From NCBI RefSeq assembly GCF_026107645.2, contig NZ_JAPCHV010000007.1, positions 1 to 64,000 on the forward strand: a DNA stretch of 64,000 bases, read 5' to 3'. The position numbers were made by a program, and so were the translations under genes. Numbering within the stretch: the stretch's first letter is position 1; each line of letters opens with the position of its first letter. Positions 36,083 to 44,255 of the stretch are shown here, piece by piece. The DNA is from Flavobacterium sp. MFBS3-15 (GTDB taxonomy: Bacteria; Bacteroidota; Bacteroidia; Flavobacteriales; Flavobacteriaceae). Below the pieces are notes generated by a model. That model had not been told where the DNA came from. It saw only the letters and a program-made list of their open reading frames with translations, and did not search any database.

Positions 36083-36370
36083 CTAATTCTTCAGCAGCGA
36101 AGTATCTATCGTATTCAGGATGGCATCAAAGTCGGCCATCAGCGTAGCCTTTATGGTGGGGTTCTTGGTATTCGAGATATAGCGGTCGCTGTTATAGTTC
36201 CACATATACATGGCATCCTCCACGGTGCTTCTGTCATTCGATGACATAGGAAGCTGTATGATTTCTATATAAATGAGGTTGCGCAGGCGCGTGAGGCTCA
36301 TCAGGTCTTTCGCTTCCAAAAACTCTTTTATCATCCCCTTCAGCTGCTCCTTCTTTTCAGTTTTTGTCAT
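36083..36370 (-). CDS. Hypothetical helical protein
   Basis: A 95-residue soluble protein predicted to be mostly alpha-helical (KEQLKGMIKEFLEAKDLMSLTRLRNLIYIEI). It has no signal peptide, no Cys and no recognised motif. It has a good start (ATG 16 nt after a purine-rich stretch) and its own strong terminator, which supports a real gene. Function unknown. Confidence 0.65.
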   Translation of the reverse strand: MTKTEKKEQLKGMIKEFLEAKDLMSLTRLRNLIYIEIIQLPMSSNDRSTVEDAMYMWNYNSDRYISNTKNPTIKATLMADFDAILNTIDTSLLKN

Positions 36371-36510
36371 TACATGTGGTTTTAGTCATGTAAGGTACGA
36401 CAATAAAACGGTTATTGGTTGCCGGTTGGCACTTATTGGGAGTTATGTTGATCCGTCCCTAAGCAAAGAATGGGCCGCGAGTCAGAGCACGAGGTTTTTT
36501 CGCCATACAT

Positions 36511-36538
36511 AAGCAACCGTCAACCATCAACCGACAAC
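36511..36538 (-). repeat. GTT-heptad array at the 3' end of the SDR gene
   Basis: On the minus strand, three bases after the TAA: GTTGTCG, GTTGATG, GTTGACG, GTTGCTT, all in phase. Confidence 0.85.
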
Positions 36539-36541
36539 TTT

Positions 36542-37333
36542 TTACGAATTCCCGTAGAGGTTGGATTCCCCGCCATCTATGGCAATGGTTTGCCCGTTTA
36601 CATACTGGCAGTCGTCACTCAGCAGAAAGGCCACAAGCTTGCCCACTTCTTCCGGCTTGCCCAGCCTGCGCGTTGGGTTGCGCTGTGCATATTCTTTTTC
36701 GGCTGCGGCAGGATCGTCAGGGTTTACCTGCTTAAAGGCTCCTGCTACCATGGGTGTAAGTATCGCACCCGGGGCTATGGCATTGGTAAAGATATTATCC
36801 TTGCCATATTCAATGGCGGCATTCTTAGTCATTCCCGATACGGCATGCTTGCTGGCGACATAGGGCATCTGGTTGACAACCCCGCGTATGCCGCCCACAG
36901 AGGCTACATTTACGATCTTTCCCCCACCGTTCTTCTGCATGGCCGGTATTACATACCTCAGGCCGTAATATACCCCCATAAGGTTGATGTCGATCACCTT
37001 TTTAAATACTTCAATGTCATATTCCGTGATGGGTGCCTGCTTGCCTTCGATACCTGCGTTATTGTAAAAGCCATCTATTTTTCCGAATTCCGAAATCGTC
37101 TTGTCTACATAGTTTTTCACGGCATCTTCATTGGATACGTCGGCTGTTATGGTCAGGATTTTCGCATTTGGGGCAATGCCGGCCAGTTCTTCTTTGGCTT
37201 TGCTCAAAGCATCCTCATTGTAATCTACAAGTGTAAGGTTCGCGCCGCGTTCGGCCACTACCTTTGCGGTTGCAAGGCCAAGTCCCATGGCGGCTCCTGT
37301 TATAACTATTGTTTTTCCCTGAAATGTGCTCAT
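36542..37333 (-). CDS. Short-chain dehydrogenase/reductase (SDR)
   Basis: A 263-residue classical SDR that should use NAD(P)H to oxidise or reduce an alcohol/carbonyl. It has the Rossmann motif VITGAAMGLGLATA (about 10-23), an Asp after strand 2 (LTLVDYN) that favours NAD over NADP, 'YNNAGIEG', a Ser in 'VNVASVGG', the catalytic YVASK, and the C-terminal 'PEEVGKLVAFLLSDDCQYVNGQTIAIDGG'. The substrate is unknown. A possible -7 box (TAATTTTAG, minus strand, 37356-37364) with TTTTG upstream precedes it. Confidence 0.9.
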   Translation of the reverse strand: MSTFQGKTIVITGAAMGLGLATAKVVAERGANLTLVDYNEDALSKAKEELAGIAPNAKILTITADVSNEDAVKNYVDKTISEFGKIDGFYNNAGIEGKQAPITEYDIEVFKKVIDINLMGVYYGLRYVIPAMQKNGGGKIVNVASVGGIRGVVNQMPYVASKHAVSGMTKNAAIEYGKDNIFTNAIAPGAILTPMVAGAFKQVNPDDPAAAEKEYAQRNPTRRLGKPEEVGKLVAFLLSDDCQYVNGQTIAIDGGESNLYGNS

Positions 37334-37676
37334 AATTGTAATAATTTTAATTTTACTAAAATTACGAAGCCATCAATTCGACAAAAGTTAACTGCCCGTT
37401 AATTAACGGAATAACTGGTTTGAGTGCAATATAACAGGATTTAAAGTGCGATAATTGAAGAATTACAGCTAATACTGTAATGATTTTGTTTTCAGTTAGT
37501 CTACTAACCCCAAAGATGATTTTCACTCAGCCGCGTAGTCCCCTCCCCGGCCCTCCCCCAAGGGGAGGGTGACGGGGCGTGCTTACTCCTGCTGAATATT
37601 TTCAGAGTTTACATTCTTATGGCCGTGGTGTGGACTATCAGGCATGAGTAAGCAGCCGTCAACCGTCAACCGTCAA
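37334..37676. other. Region between recG and the SDR gene: promoter and repeats
   Basis: It contains the probable SDR promoter (minus-strand -7 box at 37356-37364), an inverted GC-rich repeat (37537-37588) and a heptad array touching the recG stop (37646-37677). No ORF was seen. Confidence 0.6.
37537..37588 (-). repeat. GC-rich hairpin repeat, copy 3 (inverted)
   Basis: AGTCCCCTCCCC, GGCCCTCCCC, AAGGGGAGGGTGACG and TGCTTACTC form the reverse complement of copies 1 and 2, including the GAGTAAGCA edge. Confidence 0.8.
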
Positions 37677-37677
37677 C
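37646..37677 (-). repeat. GTT-heptad array overlapping the recG stop codon
   Basis: On the minus strand three copies of GTTGACG follow one another. The first G is the last base of the TAG stop of recG. The array ends in GCTGCTTACTC. Confidence 0.85.
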
Positions 37678-39776
37678 TAAGAAATATAATTCCAGATATT
37701 CTTCTTTTTCCCCATTTCGATGAACGCGTGCCTCAGTGCGGCGTGTTCCGGTTTGTTGAGCGGGGCATCGTCCTGAAGCAGCCGAATGGCGTGGTGGCGT
37801 GCTAGTTGGAGTATTTCTTTGTCTTTAACGATGTCGGCAATCTGCAGGTTGAGAACCCCGCTTTGCTGTGTCCCCATGATGTCGCCGGGGCCGCGCAGCT
37901 TGAGGTCGACTTCGGCAATCTCAAATCCGTCGTTGGTGCGGCACATGGTCTCGAGACGGGTTTTGCTATCGTTGCTTAGTTTTTGGCCGGTCATCATGAT
38001 GCAGTAGCTCTGGTCGGCGCCACGGCCCACGCGCCCCCGCAGCTGGTGGAGCTGTGACAGCCCGAAACGCTCGGCGCTTTCTATGACCATCACGCTGGCG
38101 TTGGGTACGTTTACACCCACCTCAATCACCGTAGTTGCTACCATGATGTTGGTTTTTCCGGCCGCAAAGCGGGCCATTTCGCTGTCTTTTTCTGAAGGCT
38201 TCATCTTGCCGTGTACAATGCTCACCGAATAGTGCGGCAGCGGGAAATCGCGCGAAATGCTCTCGTAGCCGTCCATCAGGTCTTTGTAGTCCATCGTTTC
38301 GCTTTCCTGTATTAGCGGGTAAACGATATAGACCTGACGGCCTTTGGCAATCTCATCTTTTAGGAATTTCCAAACCTTCAGGCGGTTGCTGTCGTAGCGG
38401 TGTACGGTTTGTATCGGCTTACGGCCCGGTGGCAGCTCGTCAATGACTGAGATGTCCAGGTCCCCATACAGGCTCATGGCCAGCGTGCGCGGAATGGGGG
38501 TGGCCGTCATTACCAGTACGTGTGGCGGTATGTCGTTCTTGCGCCACAGCTTGCTGCGCTGCTCCACGCCAAAGCGGTGCTGTTCGTCGATAACGGCAAG
38601 GCCGAGGTTTTTGAACTGTACTTTGTCTTCCAGCAGCGCGTGCGTACCGATGATGATGTGCAGTGCGCCGCTCTCCAGTTCTTCGTGGATGATCCTGCGG
38701 TCGGCTGTTTTGGTCGACCCGGTAAGTATTTTAATGTTGATGCCCAAAGGCTGTGCCAGTTCGCTAAGACCGATAAAGTGCTGGTTGGCGAGTATCTCGG
38801 TCGGGGCCATGAGGCAGGCCTGGAAACCGTTGTCCAGTGCCAGCAGCATGCTCATCAGCGCCACAATGGTTTTCCCCGAACCCACGTCGCCCTGAAGAAG
38901 GCGGTTCATCTGGGCGGGCTGGCCCATGTCGTGCCGAATCTCCTTGATAACGCGCTTTTGGGCACCGGTCAGGGCAAACGGCAGGTGGTTTTCGTAAAAG
39001 TCGTTGAACAGTGTCCCGACCTTATCAAAAACGTGGCCTTTTATCTTGTGCTTACGGATGAGGTTCTTGGTAATGAGCTGCAGCTGGATGAAGAACAGCT
39101 CCTCGAATTTCAGGCGGAACTGTGCCCGTGCCAGCAGCTCGGGGCTTTTCGGGAAGTGGATGTTGAACAGCGCGGCGTTCTTCGGTATCAGCTGCAATTC
39201 GCTGATGATCGAGGGCGGCAGCACATCGCTGAACTTTGCCTGCGTTTCATAGAACAGCTGCTGCATGATCTTGTTCACCACCTTGTTGGTAATGCCCTTT
39301 TGCGAAAGCTTTTCGGTGCTGGGGTATATGGGCTGCATGGCCGAACGAAGACTCTGCTCGTGTTCGCTCAGCAATTCCATTTCGGGGTGCGCCATGTTGA
39401 ACATCCCGTTGAAAGCCGTTGCCTTGCCAAACACCACATAGGGCACATTGATCTTGATGTTCTCCCGGATCCATTTCTGCCCCTGGAACCACACGAGTTC
39501 CATTTCGCCGGTCCCGTCGGAAAATGTCGCCACAAGCCGCGCCTTCTTTTCGCCGACGGTCTTCAGGTTCAGGATCTTACCCACCACCTGTACCTCGGCA
39601 TTGTTGTTGAGCAACTCGCTGATCTTGTAGTAGCGCGTACGGTCGATATAGCGGTTGGGGAACAGGTGCAGCAGGTCGCCATATTTATGGATGCCGAGCT
39701 CCTTGCGCAGAAGGTCGCCGCGCGCCGGGCCTACACCCTTGAGGTATTCTATGGGAGTTTCGAGCAGTTTGTTCAT
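37677..39776 (-). CDS. recG: ATP-dependent DNA helicase RecG
   Basis: This 699-residue helicase regresses stalled replication forks and processes Holliday junctions. The N-terminal wedge/OB domain begins 'TPIEYLKGVGPARGDLLRKELGI'. The helicase core has Walker A GDVGSGKTIVALMSM, Walker B 'LAVIDEQHRFGVEQR', motif III 'VLVMTATPIPRTLAMSLYGDLD', and the C-terminal 'LRGRVGRGADQSYC'. Length matches the family. Its ATG is only about 10 nt downstream of the tRNA-derived RNA at 39787-39968, which may be part of its 5' leader. Confidence 0.96.
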   Translation of the reverse strand: MNKLLETPIEYLKGVGPARGDLLRKELGIHKYGDLLHLFPNRYIDRTRYYKISELLNNNAEVQVVGKILNLKTVGEKKARLVATFSDGTGEMELVWFQGQKWIRENIKINVPYVVFGKATAFNGMFNMAHPEMELLSEHEQSLRSAMQPIYPSTEKLSQKGITNKVVNKIMQQLFYETQAKFSDVLPPSIISELQLIPKNAALFNIHFPKSPELLARAQFRLKFEELFFIQLQLITKNLIRKHKIKGHVFDKVGTLFNDFYENHLPFALTGAQKRVIKEIRHDMGQPAQMNRLLQGDVGSGKTIVALMSMLLALDNGFQACLMAPTEILANQHFIGLSELAQPLGINIKILTGSTKTADRRIIHEELESGALHIIIGTHALLEDKVQFKNLGLAVIDEQHRFGVEQRSKLWRKNDIPPHVLVMTATPIPRTLAMSLYGDLDISVIDELPPGRKPIQTVHRYDSNRLKVWKFLKDEIAKGRQVYIVYPLIQESETMDYKDLMDGYESISRDFPLPHYSVSIVHGKMKPSEKDSEMARFAAGKTNIMVATTVIEVGVNVPNASVMVIESAERFGLSQLHQLRGRVGRGADQSYCIMMTGQKLSNDSKTRLETMCRTNDGFEIAEVDLKLRGPGDIMGTQQSGVLNLQIADIVKDKEILQLARHHAIRLLQDDAPLNKPEHAALRHAFIEMGKKKNIWNYIS

Positions 39777-39786
39777 GTATAATTAG

Positions 39787-39968
<182 letters not shown>

Positions 39969-39984
39969 TTGATTTTGCAAGAAA

Positions 39985-40013
39985 CGAAGATAAGCATTTT
40001 TTATAAGTAGCGA
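39985..40013 (-). promoter_or_regulatory. Promoter-like sequence for the tRNA-derived RNA and recG
   Basis: On the minus strand TATCTTCG (39985-39992) is identical to the -7 box proposed for porQ. A TTTCG lies about 18 nt upstream as a weak -33. The implied start is about 10 nt before the first acceptor base. Confidence 0.5.
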
Positions 40014-40070
40014 AAGACTTGGGCATCTTTGCCTTCGTCGTTCCAGTCCTGTCCCGCCATAGCGGGGTAT

Positions 40071-40120
40071 CGCTTTATCTGCTTCTTGCCTCCGCAGGAT
40101 ACCGGCTCTATCGGGGCTAT
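40071..40120 (+). repeat. Dispersed intergenic repeat, partial copy
   Basis: CGCTTTATCTGCTTCTTGCC, TCCGCAGGATACCGGCTC and TATCGGGGCTAT match segments of the copies at 23435 and 43951 and the inverted copy at 35799. Confidence 0.6.
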
Positions 40121-40161
40121 CTGGGAAACTATCTCTTTACCTGCAATCTCCACTCCCAATT

Positions 40162-40195
40162 GGCAACCCGGAACGCTGAACCCGAAACCCCGAAC
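40162..40195 (-). repeat. GTT-heptad array, copy upstream of the 40280 gene
   Basis: On the minus strand GTTCGGG, GTTTCGG, GTTCAGC, GTTCCGG and GTTGCC are in phase. Unlike the other copies it does not follow a recognisable stop codon. Confidence 0.8.
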
Positions 40196-40279
40196 TGGAA
40201 AACAATCCCCAACGCAATGTTAATCCTTTTCGCTATTGGCGCGGCTTGCCGTAATTTCGCGGGACAAAGGATATATGCA

Positions 40280-40651
40280 ATGGAGACTTTAAAAACTACG
40301 CTGTTTCTCATACCGGGTGGCCGCGAACTGGCGCTTCCCGAAAATTCCGATAAGTTCCGGGCCGCCATGAGGCAGGCTATCGCCACACATACCGCAAAAG
40401 TGCTCATGCTGGCCGACACGCCGCTCGTTCCCGAAACCGAGATGCAGGCCGTTGCCAAATACAAAAATGTACTGGCCATTGAATCCGACGAGATCTATAC
40501 GGAAGAGGATGCCTGGGCCATCGCCTACGAAGAGCAGGCCGACAACTACCTGCCCGTTGTTGCCGATGCCGGCTATGATTTCCAGGTGGTGCGGATGGAA
40601 CCCGTTGCGGTTAAGTATGAGGATTTTGAGTTTTTGGAAAAGTATATATAA
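40280..40651 (+). CDS. Hypothetical protein
   Basis: A 123-residue soluble protein beginning METLKTTLFLIPGGRELALP. I chose the ATG at 40280 because the sequence before it is repeat DNA and a weak -7 box (TAATTTCG) precedes it. It is acidic with many Ala and Glu. The pattern 'HTAKVLMLADTPLVPETEMQAVAKYKNVLAIESDEIYTEEDAWAI' suggests a small alpha/beta fold. No family was recognised. It is followed after 24 nt by a DUF6934-like gene. Confidence 0.65.
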   Translation: METLKTTLFLIPGGRELALPENSDKFRAAMRQAIATHTAKVLMLADTPLVPETEMQAVAKYKNVLAIESDEIYTEEDAWAIAYEEQADNYLPVVADAGYDFQVVRMEPVAVKYEDFEFLEKYI

Positions 40652-40675
40652 ATTGAAAATCGTATTGTAAAATTA

Positions 40676-41182
40676 TTGACTGCGGGTAATAAAATTGTAT
40701 CATTGCTAATGGAATATCAGGGATACGAACTTTCAGCCAATGCCGACTTTACCTTCTTCGGGTTTGTGAGCAGGGGTAAAAACGGGCCTGTCACCATGGC
40801 GATAAAATATTCGGCTACTTTAAATAATGCTGTATATAACCTTGGCTATGGCAGTATCATTTCCATTAACGATCGAACGGGAGAAACTGAAATAGACGAT
40901 ATGTCGCCAACGGGCAATTCGGATATTGCTACTGTGCTGGCTACTGTATTCCGTTCAGTAGTCGCTTTTACACAGTGCCACCCTGAGGCATATGTTTTAT
41001 TTGGCAGCAGCAATCCTGTAAAATTAAGGATGTATCGTATGGCGCTCTCTAAAAATTATAGTATGATTACAGAAACTTTCGACCTTTTTGTTGCTGTTCA
41101 TAATGCACAGGGACAGCTTGTGAACAGGCCTTACGATAAGCATGCCGATGTCAGGGGCTATTTCCTGAAAAGGAAAATGTAG
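40676..41182 (+). CDS. DUF6934-like hypothetical protein
   Basis: Up to 168 residues if the TTG at 40676 is used; the ATG at 40709 (MEYQGYEL) gives 157 residues and is equally plausible. The text 'FGFVSRGKNGPVTMAIKYSATLNNAVYNLGYG', 'GNSDIATVLATVFRSVVAFTQCHPEAYVLFGSSNPVKLRMYRMALSKNY' and the ending 'GYFLKRKM' match the DUF6934 group of Bacteroidota, from memory. The function of that group is unknown. It is convergent with the GH16 gene. Confidence 0.75.
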   Translation: MTAGNKIVSLLMEYQGYELSANADFTFFGFVSRGKNGPVTMAIKYSATLNNAVYNLGYGSIISINDRTGETEIDDMSPTGNSDIATVLATVFRSVVAFTQCHPEAYVLFGSSNPVKLRMYRMALSKNYSMITETFDLFVAVHNAQGQLVNRPYDKHADVRGYFLKRKM

Positions 41183-41211
41183 CCGGCCACGCCATTTAAA
41201 ATTCGAACAAT

Positions 41212-42093
41212 CTACTCCGACACCTTCACCCAATCCACATACACCTTGGCATTCCCTTTTTTAATGTCATCCACCGTGCTTTGAGGCAGGCCGTTATAAG
41301 GGGTTTTTACACCGTTGATCTTGGCAGGATAGGCACCGCCCAGTGCAAAGTTCAGTATCAGGAAGTGCGGCTTGTCGAACACCCACGGCCCGTAGTTGTC
41401 TACGACTGGTTTGGTAACGCGGTAAAAGAGCTTGCCGTCTACCTTAAACAGCAAGGTATCCTTTGTCCAGTCCACCGAGTAGATATGCCAGTCGGTTACA
41501 TCCGTACCGTCTAAGTACACTTTATTCACCAGGTGCGTATCGCCATAGTAGCCGGGCCCGTGCAGCGCGCAGCCCACCCAGTCGGGTTCGCCTACGTATT
41601 CCATGATGTCGATCTCGCCGCATTCCGGCCAGTTGCCCTGCGCGCCCAGCGCCCAAAAGGCTGGCCAGTAGCCGCTTCCGGGAGGCATCTTCATGCGCGC
41701 GGCCATGGTGCCGTAGGTAAATTCCTTTTTGCCCCTCGAATCCATCCGCCCCGAAATGAAGTCGAATTTTTTGCCGTTCTCCGCCAGGTAGCCCTGACTG
41801 TAATGCGCCTGTATCACCAGTGCGCCATTTTCGGCACCCGCAACGTTCTTGTCAAGATACAGTGTGGCGGTCGAATCGGCGTAGGCCTGCTGCTCGTTGT
41901 TCACGAACACATCGGTGCGCGGTGTCCAGTTGGCTGTATCTATTGACGTACCCGAAAAGTCATCGAAGAACACGACGTTCTCCTTTTTAGCCTCGGATTT
42001 TTCTTCAGTTTGTATCTGCTCCTCCTTTTTGATGCAGGAAAGCAAAAGGAGCAGTGCGCTAAGCGACAGTGCTCGTTGAAATGGTTTGGTCAT
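41212..42093 (-). CDS. GH16 family glycoside hydrolase, lipoprotein
   Basis: A 293-residue enzyme likely to cut beta-1,3- or mixed-linked glucans outside the cell. The lipoprotein signal ends LLLLSC (Cys 20), followed by a Lys/Glu linker. The GH16 jelly roll has the catalytic signature GEIDIMEYVG (Glu 160 nucleophile, Asp 162, Glu 165 acid/base) and 'YGTMAARMKMPPGSGYWPAFWALG'. It is a single-domain laminarinase-like protein. Exact specificity cannot be told. The mscS-like gene lies 39 nt upstream on the same strand. Confidence 0.92.
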   Translation of the reverse strand: MTKPFQRALSLSALLLLLSCIKKEEQIQTEEKSEAKKENVVFFDDFSGTSIDTANWTPRTDVFVNNEQQAYADSTATLYLDKNVAGAENGALVIQAHYSQGYLAENGKKFDFISGRMDSRGKKEFTYGTMAARMKMPPGSGYWPAFWALGAQGNWPECGEIDIMEYVGEPDWVGCALHGPGYYGDTHLVNKVYLDGTDVTDWHIYSVDWTKDTLLFKVDGKLFYRVTKPVVDNYGPWVFDKPHFLILNFALGGAYPAKINGVKTPYNGLPQSTVDDIKKGNAKVYVDWVKVSE

Positions 42094-42132
42094 AATAAAT
42101 GTTTGTTTGGTATGACCGAAGATAGGGAAAAT

Positions 42133-43923
42133 TTATTTAAGCTTCCTATTAGCGCTGTGCGGGGCTTCAGGCTGTTCCTCCTTCACCACACTGCCCTCCG
42201 GCGGGTATTTTATAGTTCCCTTCAGTTTCTCTACCTGCGCAGGGTCAAATTTCGGCAGCTGCATTTCGCCTTTATCGCGCCAGTTTTGTACGGTTTCGGA
42301 GGCGGCATTGGCTTTGTCGAAGTCATATAGGTCATTTGGCGTATAGGCCATTTGCGTAGGCATTGCAAAATAAGTGCCGCTGCTTATGACCACATCCATC
42401 ATACGCAGCAGCAGGTCTTCGTGGATTTCCTGTGCCGTATCCCAGTTGGGAGCCTCTACATAAGATATCACATCCACCTTTAGCGAACTGGATGTTATGC
42501 CCGTAAACCGTACAACAGGTGGTGTGTCCAGCACTTTGGGGTGGGCATACAGCACCGCCCGCAGTTCTACCAGCAGGTAGCGCATCTGGTCGGGAGTGGT
42601 TTCCATCCGGAAGTAAAAGCTTGGGTTAAAAAGGAACCGGTCGCGAAAAGCGAGGTTCTCAATCTTGTCCGACGAAAAATCACCGTTCGGAATGGTTACA
42701 ATAGTGCGTGCTGCTGTGCGCAGCTTTGTGCTGCGCATCCCAATCGATTCTACTGTGCCAGAAATGTCGCCTATACGGCAAAAATCGCCTACGCGTATGG
42801 GCTGGTCGGCGATAAGGGTCACACTGCCCACAAAATTCTCCATCGTTTTTTGCGCACCCAATGCCAGCGCAATACCACCAATACCAAGTGCTGCAACCGC
42901 TGCAGTCACATCAACTCCCAGTGCACCCAGTACCGCAATGATGCCAAAAACCACTATCGCTACCTTTGCGGTACGGCGCAGGAACATGATGACCGATATG
43001 GTCGAAATGCGCTTGCGGGCCGTCATACGGTTTTTGGTGTAGATGCTCACGAGGTCGGCGATGCGCCACAGCAGCATCAGTATGGCGACAATGCCCACGG
43101 TAACGCTGATGACGCTGAACCGCTGCCTCACAATGATGGAAATGCCCACCTGTTGCGACACCGATACAAATATCCACACCGTAAGGTAAAGCCGGAAAGG
43201 CAGCTCAAAAGCCCTGATGACCAAATCGGTTTTTTCCTCACGCGCTTTTTTCCATACGAAATTTATCACCAGGGTTATGATGGAAGTTACAGCCCATGCG
43301 GCGAGGTAAGACAGCATGATCAGCACGACAAGGGCGAGCCAGTGGCCAACGGGAACGCCGCCCAGGCGCTGTTCCTTAAGCACGTCAGGAAGGATTTTGT
43401 CTATCAGCAGGTCGGTATCGACATTTATAGCGAGTACATCCTCGACCGTTTCGGCAGAGAATAGCCATACCGCAGGGTCTCCCGCTTTTGCCGTATTTTT
43501 TACCAGTAGGTCAATGGTCTCGCCGGCGGCAGTTATGTTTCCTACCAGGTCGGTGCCCTCGGCAAGCTTTTCCTCGTCGGTGCGCCCTGTTTCTTTATTG
43601 CTGATGAAGCCATAGGCCTGTATGTCACCGCTCTGGTCCAGCAGCCGCTGGAAAATGGTTACTATGCGTATGCGTTCCGCTTCTTTCCGGTAAGCCCTTT
43701 TATTAAGCTCAAGGTAGTGGCTGGCACGCACGTAATCCGATTCCCCTATGGCTGTTATAAACCCTTCCACAGTACCGCGCGGAGACCTTCTTCCCAGTGA
43801 ATCCCTGGGCGTTTCGGCTGCCGCTTCTTCGGCTTTGCCCGTACCCGGAATTAGTTGCGCATGGGCAGTAACCGCAAAGAGCAGAATAATGAGTAAGCAG
43901 GATTTTTTGAAAATGTGCTTCAT
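42133..43923 (-). CDS. MscS-family mechanosensitive ion channel
   Basis: A 596-residue inner-membrane channel that opens on osmotic downshock. It has a signal peptide (1-22) and an extra N-terminal periplasmic domain (about 35-190). Several membrane segments lead to the pore helix 'VTAAVAALGIGGIALALGAQKTMENFVGS', which matches the MscS TM3 pattern. The cytosolic beta domain follows ('DQPIRVGDFCRIGDISGTVESIGMRSTKLR'). It is larger than MscS and similar in layout to YbdG/YnaI-like relatives. It is probably co-transcribed with the GH16 gene. Confidence 0.9.
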   Translation of the reverse strand: MKHIFKKSCLLIILLFAVTAHAQLIPGTGKAEEAAAETPRDSLGRRSPRGTVEGFITAIGESDYVRASHYLELNKRAYRKEAERIRIVTIFQRLLDQSGDIQAYGFISNKETGRTDEEKLAEGTDLVGNITAAGETIDLLVKNTAKAGDPAVWLFSAETVEDVLAINVDTDLLIDKILPDVLKEQRLGGVPVGHWLALVVLIMLSYLAAWAVTSIITLVINFVWKKAREEKTDLVIRAFELPFRLYLTVWIFVSVSQQVGISIIVRQRFSVISVTVGIVAILMLLWRIADLVSIYTKNRMTARKRISTISVIMFLRRTAKVAIVVFGIIAVLGALGVDVTAAVAALGIGGIALALGAQKTMENFVGSVTLIADQPIRVGDFCRIGDISGTVESIGMRSTKLRTAARTIVTIPNGDFSSDKIENLAFRDRFLFNPSFYFRMETTPDQMRYLLVELRAVLYAHPKVLDTPPVVRFTGITSSSLKVDVISYVEAPNWDTAQEIHEDLLLRMMDVVISSGTYFAMPTQMAYTPNDLYDFDKANAASETVQNWRDKGEMQLPKFDPAQVEKLKGTIKYPPEGSVVKEEQPEAPHSANRKLK

Positions 43924-43950
43924 GGTTCTGTTTTTTTTGGCGTGCCGGCT

Positions 43951-44076
43951 TCGTGCCTCCGCCGTCGCGCTCTCCGCTATATCTGCTCACCCCGCCCCGG
44001 CGGGTACGCAGGATGCCGCTGCGATCGCTCACGCAGACCTCACCCCCCGGCCCCTCTCCAAAGGAGAGGGGAGTCG
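43951..44076 (+). repeat. Dispersed intergenic repeat, long copy with adjoining hairpin
   Basis: TTCGTGCCTCCGCCGTCGCG, CTCTCCGCTATATCTGCTC, CGCAGGATGCCGCTG and ATCGCTCACGCAGA match copy 1 at 23435-23498. The GC-rich hairpin CCCCTCTCCAAAGGAGAGGGG follows directly. Confidence 0.7.
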
Positions 44077-44231
44077 TAAGGAACTGTATTTACGTTCTTT
44101 GCCAATGTTTTCGTGTAAAAAACGATGTACTGCAACGCCTCCCGGTTTGGATTACATAAAAGTAAAAAATCTTACATCTTTGAGAACCCTATTTAACGTT
44201 ACTTTCTGAAAATAAAATCAGGGCAAATGCT

Positions 44232-44239
44232 TAGTTTTG
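44232..44239 (+). promoter_or_regulatory. -7 box of the M1 aminopeptidase gene
   Basis: TAGTTTTG matches TAnnTTTG and lies 16 nt before the ATG, so the 5' leader would be only about 10 nt. Confidence 0.5.
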
Positions 44240-44255
44240 TGCAAACACCGCATAC

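Larger units (their letters stand above)
39993..40279. other. Repeat-bearing intergenic region before the 40280 gene
   Basis: It contains a partial dispersed repeat (40071-40120), a minus-oriented heptad array (40162-40195) and a possible -7 box TAATTTCG at 40252-40259 for the downstream gene. The open frame that runs through it on the plus strand is built from repeats and is not judged coding. Confidence 0.6.
43924..44255. other. Divergent intergenic region with repeats and the aminopeptidase promoter
   Basis: It contains a full dispersed repeat (43951-44039), a small GC-rich hairpin (44037-44076, CCCCTCTCC with GGAGAGGGG) and, near the downstream gene, TAGTTTTG at 44232-44239 as a -7 box. 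No ORF was seen. Confidence 0.65.

Noticed and set aside
38520..39782. A 420-codon open frame on the plus strand
   Set aside because: It lies fully antisense to recG and has the His/Gln/Val-rich composition of a shadow frame. recG has all helicase motifs.
40019..40279. Upstream extension of the 40280 gene
   Set aside because: The frame is open only because it passes through intergenic repeats; a start at 40280 has a -7-like box before it.
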